From positions 62,001-126,000 of the forward strand of contig NZ_JAMHFY010000014.1 in the NCBI RefSeq assembly GCF_023897015.1: 64,000 nucleotides of DNA. The letters are read 5' to 3'. A program made the position numbers and the translations under genes. Under the pieces are notes generated by a model. The model was not told the origin of the DNA, did not search any database, and worked only from the letters and a program-made list of their open reading frames with translations. Of the stretch, positions 51,185 to 60,346 are shown piece by piece. This stretch comes from Desulfosporosinus nitroreducens. Its GTDB lineage: Bacteria > Bacillota > Desulfitobacteriia > Desulfitobacteriales > Desulfitobacteriaceae. Positions within the stretch are counted from its first letter, which is position 1, and the number at the start of each line of letters is the position of its first letter.

Positions 51185-51730
51185 ATGGCAATGATTATTA
51201 AAGATGCCAATATAAGGACTGCCTGCTGCTTTTCGGAACCTCGCAATAAAAGCTTTCATATTGAGTTTGACGAAAAAAACGCAGGGAGCCTGCGATTGAA
51301 GCAGGTACTGATGGAACAGGCGGTCTATTTGATTGAAGCTATGGGAGTTAATCATTTCATCAGCGGTGTTGATTTATGTGTAGGCCAGTTTTTCGCAGAA
51401 ATCGTCCTTGACCTCAAAAGAGACTATCCCGAAGTTACCCTAGAGTGCGTTATTCCCTGTGAGGATCAGGCGGCAAATTGGACGATAGCGCAGCGTGATA
51501 GGTACTTTTCTATTGTAGAACGATGCGATAAGGAAACTCTATTGCAGCGTCATTATAGTAAAGATTGCATCAGAAAGAAAAAGGAATACATGGTCAAGCA
51601 AAGTAATTATGTGCTTGTGCTATGGAATGGCAAACACGGCGGCGCGGGGGAAATCCTTTCTATTGCTCGCACCCTGGGAAAGATGGTGATTCTGATTGAC
51701 TTCAATACCTATGAAGTTCGACTGATTTGA
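51185..51730 (+). CDS. DUF1273/SLOG-family protein (YpsA-like)
   Basis: Encodes 181 residues from ATG 51185 (MAMIIKDANIRTACCFSEPR); a TTG at 51176 overlaps the ribosome site GAAAGGTGG. Features: HFISGVDLCVGQFFAEIVLD (the SLOG nucleotide-binding G-x-A region), PCEDQAANWTIAQRDRYFSI and GKHGGAGEILSIARTLGKMV. SLOG proteins bind nucleotides or nucleotide signals, and some act in phage defence. Under the strong promoter at 51101 and next to a repressor gene. Confidence 0.85.
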   Translation: MAMIIKDANIRTACCFSEPRNKSFHIEFDEKNAGSLRLKQVLMEQAVYLIEAMGVNHFISGVDLCVGQFFAEIVLDLKRDYPEVTLECVIPCEDQAANWTIAQRDRYFSIVERCDKETLLQRHYSKDCIRKKKEYMVKQSNYVLVLWNGKHGGAGEILSIARTLGKMVILIDFNTYEVRLI

Positions 51731-51777
51731 AAAACTAGCGGCACAGCCCAATGCTATTAGCCCATAACTGGGGTGTT

Positions 51778-51921
51778 ATGAATGACGAACCGACAGTCAT
51801 CAGGGAATGTTATACATTCTGGGAAAATTTCCAGGGAGAAGGGATGCTGATTCTGGACTCTTTGGAGGGGGCCTCTCTGGCGGATGTGTCTCTGCAGGAT
51901 GATCAGAGGTCCGGAGAATGA
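51778..51921 (+). CDS. Short ORF of unknown meaning
   Basis: Encodes 47 residues, MNDEPTVIRECYTFWENFQG to LQDDQRSGE. No ribosome site is seen and the frame ends before the terminator at 51979. Could be a fragment. Confidence 0.3.
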   Translation: MNDEPTVIRECYTFWENFQGEGMLILDSLEGASLADVSLQDDQRSGE

Positions 51922-51978
51922 GCTGGTCTAGGTATATGCCGGTGCTTAGTTTATCTTGCCACAAGTTAGGCGAGAAGT

Positions 51979-52006
51979 GGCGGCCACACGGCCGCCGTTC
52001 TTTTTT
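51979..52006 (+). terminator. Rho-independent terminator
   Basis: GGCGGCC (51979-51985) and GGCCGCC (51990-51996) over ACAC, then GTTCTTTTTT. It ends the SLOG unit. Confidence 0.88.
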
Positions 52007-52014
52007 GGCTCCAC

Positions 52015-52187
52015 CTAAACTTGCGGAGGGTCGTAGAAGTCGTTGATCGTGGTTCCAACAACCTTAATATCCCGCTTTCCGATCAGCTCATCGCTGGACG
52101 TAAGGAATACATTCTTCTGAATGATCGTGTCCATTACAGCCTCGGTTTCAGCCTTATCCAAGTCTTCCCTCGGATCGGGGATGGCTA
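52015..52187 (-). pseudogene. DUF2922-like protein scrap
   Basis: Minus strand: AIPDPREDLDKAETEAVMDT, IIQKNVFLTSSDELIGKRDI, then KVVGTTINDFYDPPQV stop. The pattern resembles small DUF2922-type proteins of Firmicutes. A stop codon at about 52190 cuts the front. A second scrap of the same end is at about 53770-53820 (RDIKVIDTTTDDLFDPPQA). Confidence 0.6.
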
Positions 52188-52557
52188 CATATTAGCTTAG
52201 ATTTGTGGCTTAGTGTTGTAGGATAAAACGGAAAGATTTTGCATTTTAAGCTGATGTTCTGAAGATAGAACCGGAGAGAGTTTCAGTTGAGCGGATAACT
52301 AACAAAGGGAGCGAAACTGAGGGAATCTTAGGCTTCGCTCCTTTTTCACATAGAATTGTCTGAGCTGAGTCTTCAATTCGGGCTAACCCTATAACCATTC
52401 AGATTTCTGAATCTCTAACCCCAAACACGTCCAGTCGGCATAAATGTTATCCATGGTAAAGCCAGATTCCGCTGCGAAATGGATTGAGGACAACAAGATT
52501 AGTATGGGACAATACTACTTGCCTTCCCCGACAGTGACAACAATCCAAATTCGTCGC
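52188..52557. other. Region of scraps, including a piece of the YVTN gene
   Basis: TTCACATAGAATTGTCTGAG near 52347 recurs at about 60816. AATTCGGGCTAACCC near 52376 is from a toxin cassette. Between about 52400 and 52545 the minus strand matches the N-terminal domain of the YVTN gene (compare 1866-1965). No gene is intact. Confidence 0.6.
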
Positions 52558-52805
52558 CAAGGTCAGAACCCAGGCTATTTCAAATTGGCCCGCGCAGGCT
52601 AATTTGGGATAAGAAAAGTATGCCTATTCTAAATTGGCCCGCGCAGGCCAATTTGGAATAGGCATTTTATATGAGGTTTGTCATCCTCATGAGTCTGGCC
52701 ACAATTTTGTGAATAAAGGAGCAGAAGGGACATGCAGGTACAGTGTCTGCAAGAAGGGCTAATATGTGCGAAGACAGTGTCTTCGTGTGGGCGTAGCCAA
52801 GTTTT
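52558..52805. repeat. Dispersed repeat, copy 3 (both hairpins present)
   Basis: Matches 12279-12454 and 13470-13580. The strong hairpin with arms ATGCCTATTC and GAATAGGCAT is at 52620-52665. It continues into the truncated small gene at 52806. Confidence 0.82.
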
Positions 52806-53009
52806 CTAATTGTCCGAGATAATCTCAGAGAGGCGGGTTTTAAATCCTAACTCCAAGAAATAGAAGCCCATACCTCTGGAAAGCTCGGCGTTGGCCCCCT
52901 TTGTCCGCAGATAAGCGTTTCCCAGTTCCCATAAATATTGGTAGGGTACAAGAGCATCTAAAGGATGAATGATAATCTTACTTTTAGGTCTGCTTGGCGG
53001 GAAGGCCAA
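52806..53009 (-). pseudogene. Truncated copy of the small protein at 12455
   Basis: The last 45 residues LWELGNAYLRTKGANAELSR then GMGFYFLELGFKTRLSEIIS match 12455-12673. The N-terminus (MAFPPSRPKSKIIIHPLD) is unrelated and there is no Xre partner here. Probably not functional. Confidence 0.7.
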
Positions 53010-53068
53010 CTAAAACAAAGCATTTACGGTTAAAGATTTCGGGGAGATGCAGCGTTAATATCGGAGAT

Positions 53069-53320
53069 TCATGTGAGTTCTTGTTCTAAATTGCGAAAGA
53101 CATCCGTATTAAAAAAGTCCGATAGTGAGATTTCTAAACCATCACACAATTTTTTAATTGTTACAATACCAGGGTTCAGGCTCTCATCATTTAGGATGCT
53201 TTTTATAGTCGATTGTGGTACGGCGGCACGATAGCTCAAAGCATTGGGCGTAATATTCCGTTCTTTGCAAAGTTCAACGATTCTGTTCACTACTGCTTGT
53301 CTTGTATCCAATGAATACAC
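53069..53320 (-). CDS. Xre-family transcriptional regulator
   Basis: Encodes 83 residues: QAVVNRIVELCKERNITPNA, YRAAVPQSTIKSILNDESLN, IKKLCDGLEISLSDFF. Divergent from a 77-residue protein at 53449, with two TAGTG...CACTA operators between. Probably autoregulated. Confidence 0.92.
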   Translation of the reverse strand: MYSLDTRQAVVNRIVELCKERNITPNALSYRAAVPQSTIKSILNDESLNPGIVTIKKLCDGLEISLSDFFNTDVFRNLEQELT

Positions 53321-53324
53321 CTCC

Positions 53325-53389
53325 TAGTGGTTTATCACTAATCAAAGCATACAGAAAATACAAATATTTTGTTAGTGATATAGCACTAA
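53325..53389. promoter_or_regulatory. Two operator palindromes between divergent genes
   Basis: TAGTGGTTTATCACTA (53325-53340) and TTAGTGATATAGCACTAA (53372-53389) share TAGTG and CACTA arms. TATAAT at 53416-53421 is the likely -10 for the plus-strand gene. Confidence 0.72.
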
Positions 53390-53448
53390 GATTAATTTTG
53401 TGCCATAATTAGTTATATAATACTAATTATGGAGAGAGGTGTTTTCGC

Positions 53449-53682
53449 GTGCCGGATTATAAGGATATGTATTTTCGACTTGCTGCAGAAGTAGCAAATG
53501 TGGTTGATATTCTCGTTGAAGCGCAGCTGCAAGGAGAGTACGATTATACTGAAGAAGTAACCCCGGTTATTTCGCTCAAAAAATCTGGAGCTCAAAAGAA
53601 GGATAGTGATGAGGAATACAAAGGAACAGTTGAAAAACTAAAGAAGTCTTTAGTCATTGATCAGACAGCGTCAGACTGCTGA
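53449..53682 (+). CDS. Small protein under Xre control
   Basis: Encodes 77 residues from GTG 53449 with GAGAGG: MPDYKDMYFRLAAEVANVVD then ILVEAQLQGEYDYTEEV. Resembles the family of small proteins downstream of phage-type repressors. Function unknown. It ends near a palindrome TCAGACTGCTGACAAATATGACG that may stop transcription. Confidence 0.7.
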   Translation: MPDYKDMYFRLAAEVANVVDILVEAQLQGEYDYTEEVTPVISLKKSGAQKKDSDEEYKGTVEKLKKSLVIDQTASDC

Positions 53683-53716
53683 CAAATATGACGTTGTCAG
53701 CAGTCTGAACGCCGAT

Positions 53717-53929
53717 TCAGCCGGGGGTTACGTTAACGCTTCTTAAAAACTGCCGGTTAAGCCTGCGGCGGGTCGAAAAGGTCATCGGTCGTGGTATCAA
53801 TAACCTTAATGTCCCGAAAACCTCTATGTTAGATAGTCGATACTTGTTTAATAGAATTGCAAGTTTAATAAGCGAGGTACTCGGAATATCAAAGCCACCA
53901 CTTTCATATCTTGAATAGGATAATGACAA
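53717..53929 (-). pseudogene. Chimeric scrap: Xre C-terminal half joined to the DUF2922-like end
   Basis: YSRYESGGFDIPSTSLIKLA then ILLNKYRLSNIEVF resembles the last part of an Xre fold. The next codons are another frame of the DUF2922-like scrap at about 53770-53820. It has no start of its own. Confidence 0.6.
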
Positions 53930-54020
53930 TAAAGAAGAAGCCCGCTGAACTCTTAAAGAGCAGCGGGTTTCTTCCCTTTTTGATCCGCCCCAGGCTTAAA
54001 CACCGGGGATACAATATCTT

Positions 54021-54890
54021 ATGTTATGGCCGTCCAGGTTGTTCCATAGTAAAACTTTGCTTTGTCCAACTGCTTGGTTCCAGTTAATAAAGGGAAACTA
54101 TAGCTTTTCCAGTGGAGAATGGGGCAAGTGGCTGGAGGAGTCGGTCGATTTCTCCCAGAGCAGGGCCAATAAACTGATGCGTATCTTCAAAGAGTACGGA
54201 GCCGAACAGCTTACCTCCTCAAATTCGGATCCGGATCCGAATTTGAACTACAGCCAGGTGGTGCTTCTTTTAGGGATCCCAAAGGAGGAACGGGCGCAAT
54301 TCATCCTCGATATGGATATCGAGGGAATGACCAAACAGGAACTCAGGCAAGCGGTCAATGAACGGACGCAGACCCTGCAAGAAAAAGACCGGGTTTTACA
54401 GAAAAAAGACCAAGCCCTGCAGGAGAACGCAGACCTCCAGAAGACAGTGGAAGACCAAAGCGGTATCATCACCGAGCTGACTACGGAGCTTGCCAATCTG
54501 AAGGTCCAATTGGAGAACGTCAAGACGTCCAAAGCGGAACTCGATAAAACGGCCAGGCAGCTGAAGGATTCGCTGGAATCGCTCCAACAAAGCTCATCCG
54601 CCAAGGGCTACGAGAGGATGAAAACGAACTTCATTAATACCGCGCTCAAGGTCAGGGCCAACCATATCGCCTTCCTCTGTGAAAACCTGGATAAAACCAT
54701 TAAGGATGTGAAGCAAGAGCTGCTCAAAATCGCCCCCAATGACAAGGAGGCGTATATCACTTATAAGAATAAAGTATACGATCGTTTGAATGTGTGGCTT
54801 AAGGACGAGACGTGGAGCAGGCAAGCAAGAAATGCAGACTTGAACGACGAAACCCTGAAAATGACCAGAGATATGAGATATGAGATATGA
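54021..54890 (+). CDS. DUF3102 protein, best copy (altered N-terminus)
   Basis: Encodes 289 residues. From GEWGKWLEESVDFSQSRANK on it is a clean DUF3102 protein. A long coiled coil follows (DRVLQKKDQALQENADLQKT to KTARQLKDSLESLQQSSSA, about 115-200), and a C-terminal helical domain (VRANHIAFLCENLDKTIKDV). The first 32 residues (MLWPSRLFHSKTLLCPTAWF) are unrelated to the family start, which survives in the dead copy at 36752; so this gene lost its own beginning. No ribosome site was found. DUF3102 proteins occur on plasmids, phages and ICEs. Confidence 0.75.
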   Translation: MLWPSRLFHSKTLLCPTAWFQLIKGNYSFSSGEWGKWLEESVDFSQSRANKLMRIFKEYGAEQLTSSNSDPDPNLNYSQVVLLLGIPKEERAQFILDMDIEGMTKQELRQAVNERTQTLQEKDRVLQKKDQALQENADLQKTVEDQSGIITELTTELANLKVQLENVKTSKAELDKTARQLKDSLESLQQSSSAKGYERMKTNFINTALKVRANHIAFLCENLDKTIKDVKQELLKIAPNDKEAYITYKNKVYDRLNVWLKDETWSRQARNADLNDETLKMTRDMRYEI

Positions 54891-54958
54891 GCAAATTTGT
54901 GAATGTGGATATGACTGTTTTTGGGAACGAGCAAAGACCCCCCGATTTCTCGAAGATC

Positions 54959-55198
54959 TTATTTGCCAAGCTTGATTGAGTCAGTCGACAGCGACATAAA
55001 TGCAATAACATCAGCGTTTTCTTTATTAATTAAGAGATGAAGTTTTGAAATTTCAGCTTCCTGCAATCCCAATGCTTCATCTCTTAAAAATTCGTTATAC
55101 TCTTCAAATTCACAAACAAAATCACTCAATCTATAACCTTTAGACAAATCAACCAATTTAATCATGTCTTGCAAATCATATATATTTTGCAACATCAA
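54959..55198 (-). pseudogene. GNAT acetyltransferase, N-terminal part only
   Basis: Frame MLQNIYDLQDMIKLVDLSKG, YRLSDFVCEFEEYNEFLRDE, ALGLQEAEISKLHLLINKEN, ADVIAFMSLSTDSIKL. This is the start of the GNAT family of TacT/AtaT-like toxins (DxxDFxCG then N-terminal strands), which are about 165 residues; the acetyl-CoA part is lost. It follows the 76-residue gene at 55201, its likely antitoxin-like partner. Confidence 0.7.
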
Positions 55199-55200
55199 AT

Positions 55201-55431
55201 TTACTTCCTTAATTTTTTAACTAGATCTGAAGCCCTTTTATTTTTAATAATAGCATTAGGAGAGGGCTTACTCATCAGCTCTTTTATCACATCTTGAGCG
55301 TAATGACCTTCTATGACAGTTGCCTTTATAGGACTTGTTTTTACGGCATGCATATGTCTATTCCCTCCTCTAAACAATTTAATTACTTTATTTGCCTTGA
55401 TCTCTGTATCAACACCGATCTTCTTGTCCAT
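55201..55431 (-). CDS. Small protein upstream of the GNAT fragment, possible antitoxin
   Basis: Encodes 76 residues, MDKKIGVDTEIKANKVIKLF to RASDLVKKLRK, GGAAGGTGATATG site. Basic; no known DNA-binding fold. Stop lies 2 bp before the GNAT start, the normal layout of toxin-antitoxin operons. Its leader (about 55427-55497) is shared with the gene at 36581. Confidence 0.5.
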   Translation of the reverse strand: MDKKIGVDTEIKANKVIKLFRGGNRHMHAVKTSPIKATVIEGHYAQDVIKELMSKPSPNAIIKNKRASDLVKKLRK

Positions 55432-55802
55432 ATCATATCACCTTCCAAATGCTGTTTCAATACTGTATGGTTAGTTTTACCAACTTAGAAGGAGATAATC
55501 ATATGGATGTAGTATTAATATACTGGAATGTCACAATATCTTCAATCAAATTCAAACTTTAACGCTGATTCTTTGAAGGAGTTAATTTGATGTTCGCAAG
55601 GGGAAAAGACCTTAAATTATTCCAAATCAATCAACTTATGTTCCCCAAATTATCTCATAGATAAAGAACAGAGATGCAGCAAAAACAATCTTTCATCAAG
55701 GAACCAGGACAATGGAGTCCTGCAAGTGACATTATGAAGCAATGATTGAATTCTTCATGTACTTGGGTATGACGATTGCTTCTCGGTTAAATTGAGTCAG
55801 AG

Positions 55803-56060
55803 GTGGACAAAGTGCATTATTTTACAAAAGAATGGTATGAATTGGAGACTAGTGCTCATTTAGGGTTAGAAGAAGATAAGCAAGCAGAAGCTATTTCTGA
55901 AGAATACTTTCAAGAATTGTACAAGCAAAAATTTGAGGAATTATTAAAGGAATTGCAGATTGTACATGAGGAAATCGCTTTAAAACATCAAACTCATAAA
56001 GAAGGAAATCCTGATGATATCAGTCTGAAGTTGGAGTACCCAGAACAAATTGGTTGGTAG
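55803..56060 (+). pseudogene. DUF4085-like protein, truncated
   Basis: Encodes 85 residues, MDKVHYFTKEWYELETSAHL through SEEYFQELYKQKFEELLKEL. The start resembles DUF4085 proteins of Firmicutes, which are about 200-250 residues. It ends at 56060 inside the toxin-cassette repeat (PEQIGW); the same six codons appear at 60271, so the rest was replaced. Confidence 0.65.
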
Positions 56061-56635
56061 CAAAATGTTTCTGTTTAACTATACGCATCGCTGTGAGGAA
56101 CAGAGCCCTTGAAGTTTAACCTTTGGCTAGGAACAAATCAGGCCGCCTCGTTTTTAGAGGCGGCCTGAACCCTGTGAATAGTCAGGGATAAGTTTCATCT
56201 TTTTGTCTGGAAGATTATGCTATAATAGTTGCAACAGGTTGTCGAGGGACGGTTAGCCACACCCTTCAGAAAGGGGGTGGTAGGATGATCTCAATGGTTG
56301 AGGCGATGTATCTTATGATTGCATTTGCGACACTCATTGTTATGATCATGAAGAAGAAATAACCGCCCCCGGCTGGATGGCGGTTATTTCTTATAACTCC
56401 AATTCGGGCTAACCGTTCGGTTAGACAATCTGCCGGGCTGGCGTGCTCGCAACACGTCAGTCCTTATTTAATATTATATTCATAGATTGTAAAATATGCA
56501 AATGGTTACTCTTCCAAAAATAACACCTCCATTGTAAAATGGAACCATAGTCTAGTCGGTTTTAAAAGGCGAATTAGAATATGAATCAGCCAACACAATG
56601 TTTCTTAAGCATCGAGGGAAGGTGTGTGACTAAAA
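56061..56635. repeat. Toxin cassette repeat B and flank
   Basis: The copied unit runs from about 56037 to 56495 and matches 60271-60737: a hairpin with arms AGGCCGCC, promoter with TATGCTATAAT near 56217-56227, toxin ORF, terminator, and the AATTCGGGCTAACCG block. After that, ordinary DNA to the ACP gene. Confidence 0.85.
56285..56362 (+). CDS. Holin-like small toxin, copy B
   Basis: MISMVEAMYLMIAFATLIVM then IMKKK, 25 residues, GGGGGTGGTAGG site. It differs from copy A only at residue 3. The helix plus Lys tail fits a type I toxin. Confidence 0.8.
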   Translation: MISMVEAMYLMIAFATLIVMIMKKK

Positions 56636-56893
56636 ATGGAAGACAGAGTACTATTCACTTTAAATCATATTTTACAAAAGAAGAAGAGAAAGATAACCCT
56701 GGAGAGCCGTTTGCGGGAAGACTTGTTTGTGGATTCTATAGATATGTCGATGATTATTGGAGATCTGGAGGATGAATTCGAGATAACCATTACTGATGAC
56801 GAGTTTGCAAATGTGGTTACCGTCAATGATATTGTAGAAAACCTGAGAGCTAGAGGTTTATCCGATTACCGATCGATTATATATTCGGTGTGA
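56636..56893 (+). CDS. Acyl carrier protein
   Basis: Encodes 85 residues. LREDLFVDSIDMSMIIGDLE has the DSI motif whose Ser carries 4-prime-phosphopantetheine; the rest (DEFEITITDDEFANVVTVND) matches ACP helix III. It is not next to fatty-acid genes, so it may serve a special pathway. A ribosome site GGAAGG lies 15 bases upstream. It is the only gene between two toxin copies. Confidence 0.88.
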   Translation: MEDRVLFTLNHILQKKKRKITLESRLREDLFVDSIDMSMIIGDLEDEFEITITDDEFANVVTVNDIVENLRARGLSDYRSIIYSV

Positions 56894-57027
56894 TTTCTTC
56901 CACCATATAGTGTCACAGATGCAATTCGGGCTGTAAAACGAAATAGTGACTAATATTGAGCATAAAAAAATAAGCAACGCGGGACAACTTTTGTCTCGCG
57001 TTAGCTTTTAAGGCAGGGATTTCTTCA

Positions 57028-57081
57028 ATGATCTCAATGGTTGAGGCGATGTATTTAATGTTTATAGTATTAAACCCATGA
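57028..57081 (+). pseudogene. Holin-like toxin, deleted copy
   Basis: MISMVEAMYLM then a jump to FIVLNP stop; the end matches the TATACCCATGAATTGTAAAA stretch near 60713. A deletion removed the middle and the terminator. Confidence 0.85.
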
Positions 57082-57150
57082 ATTGTAAAATATGCAATCA
57101 GATAAGCAATTCCTCATAGAAGCAATCCTGGGCTTAACACCCCATACCTA

Positions 57151-60048
57151 TTATATCTTTTGAATCTCAGATCCATCTTGTTTCATCATATATACCGATG
57201 GATCCATTGACATGACAGATAATCCTCTTGTGAAAAAGACCCAATCACCCACAATAGTTATAGCCGATACTTCATCTTTATCCGTGAGTTTTGTCCGACT
57301 GGTACCATCAAGTTTAACTTTGTAAAGTTTGTACCCATCTGCTTTATTGCTGTAGTAGATCCAGCTATTATGCACATTTAAAGCTCCGGCAGCATCACTG
57401 GTAACTTCCCTTTTTCCTGTACCGTCGATATTCGTGGTGTATATTTTTCCATTGTTATAAGTGATATAGAAAAGCTTATTGTCACTGATGCTAAAGGATT
57501 TTACATTATCATCAACCATCAAAGTTTCCTCTGTCCCATCCATAGTTGCTCTGTAAATTGGATTTGGACCCATTGCTGATGCCTTCTGATAATAGATATA
57601 ACCGGAGTTAATAAAGACGTTTCTGGAATTATTCAAAATTTGCTTTGAAGCCAAAAAACCATTGCCGTCGATGAAGAGGCCCCCATCATTAGCATAGTAT
57701 ACTTGTTTAGCATCCGCGAAGACATAAGGCATAGCTGCAGACGAAATAAGAGAAGGTTTAGGGGAGTCCTCACTTAGGATCTTTTGATATGATCCAACAA
57801 CATTTGAGAAGTAAATGGAATCGCCTATGGCACTCAGATGTTCCGCACTATCGTCCAGAACTTTAGTCGCTTCTGATCCATCGGGTTTCATTTTATATAA
57901 TAGAGTATTATTTTGACCGCTCCGGTAATATATCCATCCATTACTTGCGGCAGCTAGTCCGGAGTTATGCAGGTTACTTTGAATATTACCGGGATCGAGG
58001 GCGCGCCTGGACTTAAGTGTGTTAAAGACAGACTCGGAAACGACGCTTGTACCACCTAGGACAACGACGGTCTTCTTTGAAAGGGAGTTGAGGTAGATCA
58101 AGCTTACTTTCTCAGGAATCTCGTTGGGTTTTACTAAAACGATAGGGGATTGGGTCGAGCCGGCAATAACTGAGCCGGAGAGGGCATCTGGAAAATTTGT
58201 TCCGGTTGCCACAAAAAGATTAGGACTTGAGTCGCCGAATAGTGCCTTAGCAATCATAGCCGAGGTTTCATACTGGTCATAACCGCCAAAACGTCGGATG
58301 TTTGCCTCTGGGAAAAGGTTTTGGATTTGTGCCTCCAATGTAGCACTCACTGCACCTACGCCGCCAACAATAGTGACAATCGTGGGCTTGACGTCTTTAA
58401 GATAAGATAGACTTTCAGCAGGGAGGTTGTTTTTCTCAACGAGAATCATTGGAATACCCTGTGCAGAAGCATAAGGGGAGATTGACAGAGCATCCGGAAA
58501 ATTTTCGCCGGTGGCGATGATGACTTCTCCGCCTCCGGAAGGCTTGACTTGTTTAGCAACCTCTGCAGCTGTCCCGTAGTGGGTAATGCCTGCCAGACGC
58601 TTAATATTATAGGGATGATAGGAATTATCGTTTAACTTGGCTTCAAGAGTCGAAGATACCACTGCTGTTCCGCCAAGGATATAGATTGTGCCTCCAGGTT
58701 CTAGAACTCGTCTTATCTCGGTGATTGTTTTCTGATTATCAGTATAAGGGTTGATCAGTAAAAGCGGAGCATTTTCCAGCACTCCGAGGCTTGCTCCGGC
58801 TAAAGCATCCGGAAAATTATAACCGGTGGCTAACAGTACGGCATCTGCGCTGTGAGTAACAGGAAAGGTTTTTTGAGAAATAGCTATAGAAGTACCAATT
58901 AAGTCATAACCGGCAAGTCGCATATTGTCAGGAAGAAGGGAGTCCACTACAGGGCTGGGTGTTGTGCGGTTATTGGCTGTGCCATCTCCCAATGTACCGT
59001 GATTAAAACCCCAGGTTAACATGGAGCCTTCAGTGGTTATGATGAGATATCCGCTTGGACCGGTGGCAATTCCTTGGACATCGGTTAGGTTGGGAACGGT
59101 AACAGGGCTTAAATTAAGATGATAACCCAGATCTGTCGGCTGATCCATGGGTTTAGTGAAATCGATCCCCCAAAACCAAACCGTACCGTCTTGGCGTAAG
59201 GCGATTGTGTTACGAACTCCAGCGGAAATCATTTTGACCGCAGTTAGCCCTGGAACTTGAATCGGACTGGTTCGAGAAGTTATCGTACCATCCCCTAATT
59301 GACCGCTATGGTTTTTTCCCCAAGCCCAGACGGTGCCATCGGCTTTAAGGGCAGCGAAATGATCATATCCTGCAGATACTGCAACAATGTCTGAGAGACT
59401 TTCAACTCTTTCAGGAGAAGAAATAGTGTCTCCCCATCTCCAAACAGATCCGTCATCAGTGAGGGCAAGAGTATGAGTTCCTTGGGCAGATACAGCGCTA
59501 ATATTCGCCAGACTGGGAATTTGTACGGGTGTTATTGAAGATTTGGTGGTACCATTGCCCAGCTCTCCACTGCTATTATTCCCCCAAGCCCAGACGGTTC
59601 CGTCATTTTTTAATGCCACAGTAAAGAAACTGCCGGCAGAAACAGCTTTTACGTCTGACAAACCGGTTACTTGGACAGGGTGATAGCTTTCTTTAAGGGT
59701 TCCGTTTCCTAATTCACCACTAAAGTTTGAGCCCCAGGTAAAAAGTTCACCGTCCTTTTGAAGTGCAACCGAATGTGTGGAACCGGAAGCAATGGCTTTA
59801 ACATCTGCTAATCCTGTAACTTTCACTCGATAGGGTCTTGTATTCGTAGTGCCGTCTCCGATTTGTCCATTTTGATTGATTCCCCAACCCCAGACGGTTC
59901 CGTCTGAGTTAAGAGCCAGCATAGACTGTGAGCCACCTGATGCCGCGATGAAATTATTGGTAACTCCATAGGCTGGTTGCTCAGTGAATAGTGAAGACAA
60001 CATAAAAACAATGATCATGAGTGCAAAGAATCCTTTATTCTTTTTCAA
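57151..60048 (-). CDS. RCC1 repeat/cell-wall-binding repeat 2 surface protein
   Basis: Encodes 965 residues. A signal peptide (FFALMIIVFMLSSLFTEQPA) leads to RCC1-type beta-propeller repeats at about 35-375 (GTVWGWGINQNGQIGDGTTN and six similar units). Three cell-wall-binding repeat 2 (CWB2) units follow at about 390-680 (VLLATGYNFPDALAGASLGV, IYILGGTAVVSSTLEAKLND and RRFGGYDQYETSAMIAKALF) that anchor proteins to the S-layer or cell wall in Clostridia. The end (680-965) resembles DUF5050/TolB-like beta-propeller blades (GWIYYRSGQNNTLLYKMKPD). The start ATG 60048 has GAGAGTGACC upstream. Likely a cell-surface sensor or adhesin; the target is unknown. Confidence 0.9.
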   Translation of the reverse strand: MKKNKGFFALMIIVFMLSSLFTEQPAYGVTNNFIAASGGSQSMLALNSDGTVWGWGINQNGQIGDGTTNTRPYRVKVTGLADVKAIASGSTHSVALQKDGELFTWGSNFSGELGNGTLKESYHPVQVTGLSDVKAVSAGSFFTVALKNDGTVWAWGNNSSGELGNGTTKSSITPVQIPSLANISAVSAQGTHTLALTDDGSVWRWGDTISSPERVESLSDIVAVSAGYDHFAALKADGTVWAWGKNHSGQLGDGTITSRTSPIQVPGLTAVKMISAGVRNTIALRQDGTVWFWGIDFTKPMDQPTDLGYHLNLSPVTVPNLTDVQGIATGPSGYLIITTEGSMLTWGFNHGTLGDGTANNRTTPSPVVDSLLPDNMRLAGYDLIGTSIAISQKTFPVTHSADAVLLATGYNFPDALAGASLGVLENAPLLLINPYTDNQKTITEIRRVLEPGGTIYILGGTAVVSSTLEAKLNDNSYHPYNIKRLAGITHYGTAAEVAKQVKPSGGGEVIIATGENFPDALSISPYASAQGIPMILVEKNNLPAESLSYLKDVKPTIVTIVGGVGAVSATLEAQIQNLFPEANIRRFGGYDQYETSAMIAKALFGDSSPNLFVATGTNFPDALSGSVIAGSTQSPIVLVKPNEIPEKVSLIYLNSLSKKTVVVLGGTSVVSESVFNTLKSRRALDPGNIQSNLHNSGLAAASNGWIYYRSGQNNTLLYKMKPDGSEATKVLDDSAEHLSAIGDSIYFSNVVGSYQKILSEDSPKPSLISSAAMPYVFADAKQVYYANDGGLFIDGNGFLASKQILNNSRNVFINSGYIYYQKASAMGPNPIYRATMDGTEETLMVDDNVKSFSISDNKLFYITYNNGKIYTTNIDGTGKREVTSDAAGALNVHNSWIYYSNKADGYKLYKVKLDGTSRTKLTDKDEVSAITIVGDWVFFTRGLSVMSMDPSVYMMKQDGSEIQKI

Positions 60049-60346
60049 ATGGTCACTCTCTCTTTCTATTGCAGCTTATTTTTGATCCGTAGGACAGGAG
60101 TTAATTCGTTTTAGCGAATGATATTTCCTTTTGGCAAAATAATCCTTGAGGATTCACCTGTTTAACAGGACTATTCCTGTTTATGGGAATCTGCTCAAGT
60201 GCCAATTAAATCCATCTTGTTTCATCATATAATACCGATGCTATTGACTGATTGACGCCAGAGGACATCTACCCAGAACAAATTGAATGGTAGCCAATAT
60301 TTCCGTTCAACGATTTGTATCGGTGTGAGGAACAGAGTCCTTCAAC
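60049..60346. other. Promoter-side gap of the RCC1/CWB2 gene
   Basis: No gene. The piece PEDIYPEQIEW at about 60262-60295 is the left edge of toxin cassette C. TTGTTTCATCATATAATACC near 60214 copies the end of the RCC1 gene (57176-57196). Confidence 0.5.
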
